Shown: positions 60,082 through 64,000 of the stretch, in pieces | How the letters are laid out: each line of letters starts with the position of its first letter | Position numbering within the stretch: the stretch's first letter is position 1 | From: Gammaproteobacteria bacterium | Lineage (GTDB): Bacteria; Pseudomonadota; Gammaproteobacteria; Steroidobacterales; Steroidobacteraceae | Direction: 5' to 3' | Length of the DNA stretch: 64,000 nucleotides | Assembly (NCBI GenBank): GCA_003132025.1 | Contig: PKWJ01000044.1 | Coordinates: 19,503 to 83,502, forward strand | Made by a program: the position numbers and the translations under genes | The notes under the pieces: generated by a model | Database searches by the model: none | Told to the model about the DNA's origin: nothing | The model's input: only the letters and a program-made list of their open reading frames with translations

Positions 60082-60128
60082 GCCAGGCATTCATGTTCGA
60101 ATTCATGTGCAAGAAGGAATAACGACTA

Positions 60129-60518
60129 ATGAGCAACATTCCGGCAGATCTCAAATACACGCGCAGCCACGAATGGCTCAAGGCGCTGCCCGAGGGCATC
60201 GTCGAGATCGGCATCAGCGATCACGCGCAGGAGTCCCTGGGCGACCTGGTGTTCGTCGAGCTGCCCGAGGTCGGTCGCAGTCTTGCCGCCGGTGAGGCCT
60301 GCGCGGTGGTCGAATCGGTCAAGGCGGCCTCCGACATCTACGCGCCGGTCGCCGCGACGGTGGTGGCCATCAATGCACAGCTCGCCGAGGCGCCGGAGTT
60401 GATCAACCAGGATCCGTATGGGCGCGGCTGGATCATGCGGCTCAAGCCCACGGCCCAGGGCGCTCCATCCGGCTTGCTCTCGGCGCACGACTACCAGGCG
60501 CTCGCGGCCGCGGGCTAA
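60129..60518 (+). CDS. gcvH: glycine cleavage system protein H
   Basis: [36 protein letters not shown] (lipoyl lysine). Confidence 0.97.
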   Translation: MSNIPADLKYTRSHEWLKALPEGIVEIGISDHAQESLGDLVFVELPEVGRSLAAGEACAVVESVKAASDIYAPVAATVVAINAQLAEAPELINQDPYGRGWIMRLKPTAQGAPSGLLSAHDYQALAAAG

Positions 60519-60532
60519 AAGAGCGCTTTCGG

Positions 60533-61906
60533 ATGCCTTTCATTCCGCACACCGAAGACGATGAACGCGAGATGCTGGCGGTCATCGGTGCGCCGAGCAT
60601 CGAGGCGCTGTTCGATGAAATACCGGCCAACCTGCGGGTGCAGTCGCTCGAGGGCCTGCCTTCCGGGTTGAGCGAGCTCGAGGTGATGCAGCTCATGGCC
60701 GCGCGCGCTCGCGCGGACGGCCGTCCACTGTGCTTCATCGGCGCCGGCGCCTATGAGCATCACATCCCGGCCGCGGTCTGGTCCACGATCACGCGCGGCG
60801 AGTTCTACAGCGCCTATACGCCCTACCAGGCCGAAGCCAGCCAGGGCACGCTGCAGTCGATCTACGAGTACCAGAGCATGATGGCGCGCCTGACCGGCAT
60901 GCAGGTGTCGAACGCGTCGCTGTACGACGGCGCCACCGCGGTGGCGGAAGCCTGCCTGATGGCGGTGCGCGCCAACCGGCGATCGCAGGCGGCGCGCATC
61001 CTGCTGCCGCGCAGTCTGCATCCGCACTATCGCGCCGTCACGCTGGCGATGACGCTCAACCAGGATCTGACGTTCGACACGCTGCCCTATGTGCGCGATG
61101 CCGGCCACATGAGCGTCGACTCGCTGGCAGTGCACGACGGCCAGGACATCACCGCGCTGGTGATCCAGCAGCCGAATTTCTTCGGCGTGTTCGAGGAGGT
61201 CGATGCGCTGACCGACTGGGCGCACGCGCGCGGCGCGCTGGTGATCGCGGTGGTGAATCCGATATCACTGGCGCTGCTCAAACCGCCCGGCGAATGGGGC
61301 GCGAAGGGTGCGGACATCGTGGTCGGGGAAGGCCAGCCGCTGGGATGCCCGCTGTCCTCGGGCGGCCCGTACTTCGGCTTCATGACCACGCGCATGCAGC
61401 ACGTGCGGCAGATGCCGGGGCGCATCGTCGGCGCTACGGTCGATGCCGACGGCCGGCCGGGATTCTCCCTGACCCTGCAGGCGCGCGAGCAGCATATCCG
61501 GCGCGCCAAGGCGACCTCGAATATCTGCACCAACCAGGGCCTGCTGATGATGGCCGGCACGCTGTATCTGGCGCTGATGGGCGCCGAAGGACTGGAGCGC
61601 GTGGCCGCCGCGTCGATGGCGCGCACCGCCGAGCTGGTGGCGGCACTGACGGCGATCCCCCACGTGCGGCGCGCATTCGCGCGCCCGGGTTTTCACGAGG
61701 CAGTGGTGACGCTGGAGCGGCCGGTGGCACCGGTGCTCGCCGCACTGGCCCAGCGCGGCATCCAGGGCGGGCTGGATCTGGCCGACTATTACCCCGAACT
61801 CGGCGCGGCACTGCTGGTGTGCGCCACCGAGACCAAGACCAGCGCTGACATCGACGCCTATGCCAGCGCGTTGTCCGAGGCGCTGCGTTCGGCGCGCGCG
61901 GCCTGA
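60533..61906 (+). CDS. gcvPA: glycine dehydrogenase (decarboxylating) subunit 1
   Basis: [42 protein letters not shown]. Confidence 0.96.
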   Translation: MPFIPHTEDDEREMLAVIGAPSIEALFDEIPANLRVQSLEGLPSGLSELEVMQLMAARARADGRPLCFIGAGAYEHHIPAAVWSTITRGEFYSAYTPYQAEASQGTLQSIYEYQSMMARLTGMQVSNASLYDGATAVAEACLMAVRANRRSQAARILLPRSLHPHYRAVTLAMTLNQDLTFDTLPYVRDAGHMSVDSLAVHDGQDITALVIQQPNFFGVFEEVDALTDWAHARGALVIAVVNPISLALLKPPGEWGAKGADIVVGEGQPLGCPLSSGGPYFGFMTTRMQHVRQMPGRIVGATVDADGRPGFSLTLQAREQHIRRAKATSNICTNQGLLMMAGTLYLALMGAEGLERVAAASMARTAELVAALTAIPHVRRAFARPGFHEAVVTLERPVAPVLAALAQRGIQGGLDLADYYPELGAALLVCATETKTSADIDAYASALSEALRSARAA

Positions 61907-61926
61907 AAGTCTGGAGCCTTGGATCC

Positions 61927-63414
61927 ATGAGCCTGGCGCTGCGCGAGAAGCTGATCTTCGATTACTCCCGGCCCGGGCGCGGCGCGCGCGGCCAATGGCC
62001 GCCAGTGCCGGCGGGCGCGGCGCCCGAGGGCATACCGGCCGGCCTTGAGCGGCGCACGCGGCCACAGCTGCCTGAGGTCAGTGAGCTCGATACGGTGCGC
62101 CACTACACGCGCCTGTCGCAGCTGAATTTCTCGATCGATACGCACTTCTATCCGCTCGGCTCCTGCACCATGAAGTACAACCCGCGCGCCTGCAATGCCG
62201 CCGCATTGCTGCCGGAGTTCGCCGGCCGCCATCCGCTGGCGCCGGTGACGCATGGCCAGGGGTTCCTGGCCTGCATGTACGAGCTGCAGGAAATGCTCAA
62301 GGCCGTTACCGGAATGCGCGGCGTCGCGCTCAGTCCGCTGGCCGGCGCACACGGCGAGTTCGCCGGGGTGGCGATGATTCGCGCCTATCACCGCGCGCGC
62401 GGCGATCTGGCGCGCGATGAGATCATCGTGCCGCAGGCTGCGCACGGCACCAATCCAGCGACCGCGACCATGTGCGGCTGCGTTGCGCGCGAAGTGGCGG
62501 TGGGCGCCGACGGCGACGTCGATCTGGAAGCGCTGCGCGCGGTGGTGGGCGCAAAGACCGCGGGCATCATGCTGACCAACCCGTCGACTCTCGGGGTGTT
62601 CGAGCGGCGTATCGAGGAGGTGGCGCGCATCGTGCACCAGGCCGGGGGCCTCTTGTACTACGACGGCGCCAATCTCAACGCCATCCTCGGCAAGGTGCGG
62701 CCGGGCGATATGGGCTTTGACGCCATCCACATGAACCTGCATAAGACCTTCGCCACGCCGCACGGCGGCGGTGGTCCGGGCGCCGGCGCGGTCGGTGTGT
62801 CGGCACGGCTGCTGCCGTTCCTGCCGGTGCCGATCGTCGAGCGCGGTGCCGAGCAGCCGCTGTATCGCTGGCTGGGCGAGCGTGAGCTGCCGCAGTCGAT
62901 CGGCCGCCTCACCGGCTTCGGCGGCAACGCCGGAGTGCTGCTGCGCGCCTACGTCTACATGCGCATGCTGGGCCGCGAGGGCATGCGGCGCGTTGGGGAA
63001 TACGCGACCTTGAACGCCAATTACCTCTCGGCGCGACTGCAGCAGGTCGGCTTCGAGGCCGCCTATCCGCAGCGGCGCGCCAGCCATGAATTCATCCTGA
63101 CGCTCAAGCGGGCCGAGCAGGACTACGGCGTGACGGCGATGGACGTGGCCAAGCGGCTGCTGGACCTGGGCTTCCACGCGCCCACGACGTATTTCCCGCT
63201 GTTGATCAGCGAGTGTCTGCTGATCGAGCCTACCGAGACCGAGAGCAAGCAGACGCTGGATGCGTTCGTGGCCGCCATGGCGCAGATCCTGCGCGAGGCG
63301 CAGGAGGATCCCGAGCAGCTGCATGGCGCTCCGCATAGACTGCCGGTGCGGCGGCTCGACGACGTGCGCGCGGCGCGGGAGCTGAACCTCATTTACCAGG
63401 AAGCGGGCGGGTGA
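61927..63414 (+). CDS. gcvPB: glycine dehydrogenase (decarboxylating) subunit 2
   Basis: [54 protein letters not shown] (PLP lysine). Confidence 0.96.
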   Translation: MSLALREKLIFDYSRPGRGARGQWPPVPAGAAPEGIPAGLERRTRPQLPEVSELDTVRHYTRLSQLNFSIDTHFYPLGSCTMKYNPRACNAAALLPEFAGRHPLAPVTHGQGFLACMYELQEMLKAVTGMRGVALSPLAGAHGEFAGVAMIRAYHRARGDLARDEIIVPQAAHGTNPATATMCGCVAREVAVGADGDVDLEALRAVVGAKTAGIMLTNPSTLGVFERRIEEVARIVHQAGGLLYYDGANLNAILGKVRPGDMGFDAIHMNLHKTFATPHGGGGPGAGAVGVSARLLPFLPVPIVERGAEQPLYRWLGERELPQSIGRLTGFGGNAGVLLRAYVYMRMLGREGMRRVGEYATLNANYLSARLQQVGFEAAYPQRRASHEFILTLKRAEQDYGVTAMDVAKRLLDLGFHAPTTYFPLLISECLLIEPTETESKQTLDAFVAAMAQILREAQEDPEQLHGAPHRLPVRRLDDVRAARELNLIYQEAGG

Positions 63415-63779
63415 CGGAGCGCGAAAAACTCCAGGGACTGGGACGCATGCAGCGCGCCTTCGCGTCGAGCGCGAAGGGCTTCGTCGGCGCGTTTCGCGAC
63501 GAGCAGGCGTTTCGCCAGGAACTGCTGTTCGCCTGCCTGACGCTGCCGCTGGGAATGTGGCTCGGACACAGCGGTGTCGAGCGGGCGCTGCTGGTGGCCC
63601 CGGTGCTGCTGATCCTGATCGTCGAGCTGCTCAACAGCGCGATCGAGGCCACCGTGGACCGCATCGGGCTGGAACGCCACGAACTGGCGGGGCTCGCCAA
63701 GGACATCGGCTCGGCGGCGGTCATGCTGTCGTTCATCCTGCTCGGCGTAGTGTGGCTGCTGGTGCTCGCCGGACGCTAG
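63411..63779 (+). CDS. dgkA: diacylglycerol kinase
   Basis: [58 protein letters not shown]. Confidence 0.95.
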   Translation: MTEREKLQGLGRMQRAFASSAKGFVGAFRDEQAFRQELLFACLTLPLGMWLGHSGVERALLVAPVLLILIVELLNSAIEATVDRIGLERHELAGLAKDIGSAAVMLSFILLGVVWLLVLAGR

Positions 63780-63846
63780 AGCCGCGGCGCGGTCAAGCAC
63801 CGCCAAGCGCAGGACATCTTAATTTACCTAACAGGGGTCCCACGAG

Positions 63847-64000
63847 ATGACGGCACTGATCTGCGGTTCGATGGCGTATGACACGGTCATGGTGTTCGAG
63901 GGCAGGTTCCGCGATCACATCCTGGCCGATCGCCTGCATGTGCTGAACGTGGCGTTCCTGGTGCCCTCGATGCGGCGCAATTTCGGCGGCTGCGCCGGCA
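63847..64000 (+). CDS. PfkB-family sugar/adenosine kinase, N-terminal fragment (runs off window)
   Basis: ATG 63847: MTALICGSMAYDTVMVFEGRFRDHILADRLHVLNVAFLVPSMRRNFGGCAG. Confidence 0.8.
   Translation, partial: MTALICGSMAYDTVMVFEGRFRDHILADRLHVLNVAFLVPSMRRNFGGCAG

Overview
This is a GC-rich (by eye), gene-dense bacterial chromosome segment, probably gammaproteobacterial. The taxonomy is inferred from gene content: zapA-6S-5-FCL, a Vfr/Clp-type CRP, and leuS-lptE / holA-nadD-rsfS-rlmH. The backbone holds conserved housekeeping blocks: miaB-phoH-ybeY-corC-lnt; degQ-leuS-lptE; holA-nadD-rsfS-rlmH-maf-nit-tldD; purK-purE-yjgA; pmbA; yihY; purC; djlA-rpe; a CRP-family regulator; coq7; rplM-rpsI-tRNA-Gln; rpiA; EVE; 5-FCL-6S RNA-zapA-zapB-like; ygfB-pepP-ubiH-ubiI-like; phhB-ispG; gcvT-H-PA-PB; dgkA; and the start of a PfkB-type kinase. 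The usual lptE-holA junction is split by about 20 kb of mixed accessory genes (C13 caspase-like peptidase, orphan ParA/MinD-like ATPase, HExxH protein, intradiol dioxygenase plus beta-propeller, APC permease, GFA proteins and others). I saw no recognisable integrase, transposase or CRISPR. The best candidates for undescribed biology are: (i) a self-contained transcription unit at about 48472-48669 (-) encoding a 16-aa peptide MAKAKKKAKKKASKKK, with promoter, Shine-Dalgarno and two strong downstream hairpins, below the ORF-track size cut-off; (ii) a tandem duplication of the purK initiation region that creates a 5-codon leader ORF whose stop overlaps the purK start; (iii) a rplM leader with mutually exclusive hairpins; (iv) TIR-TM-TPR, ExeA-FHA and C13 peptidase proteins of unknown role. 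All calls come from reading the sequence and supplied translations; no searches were run.
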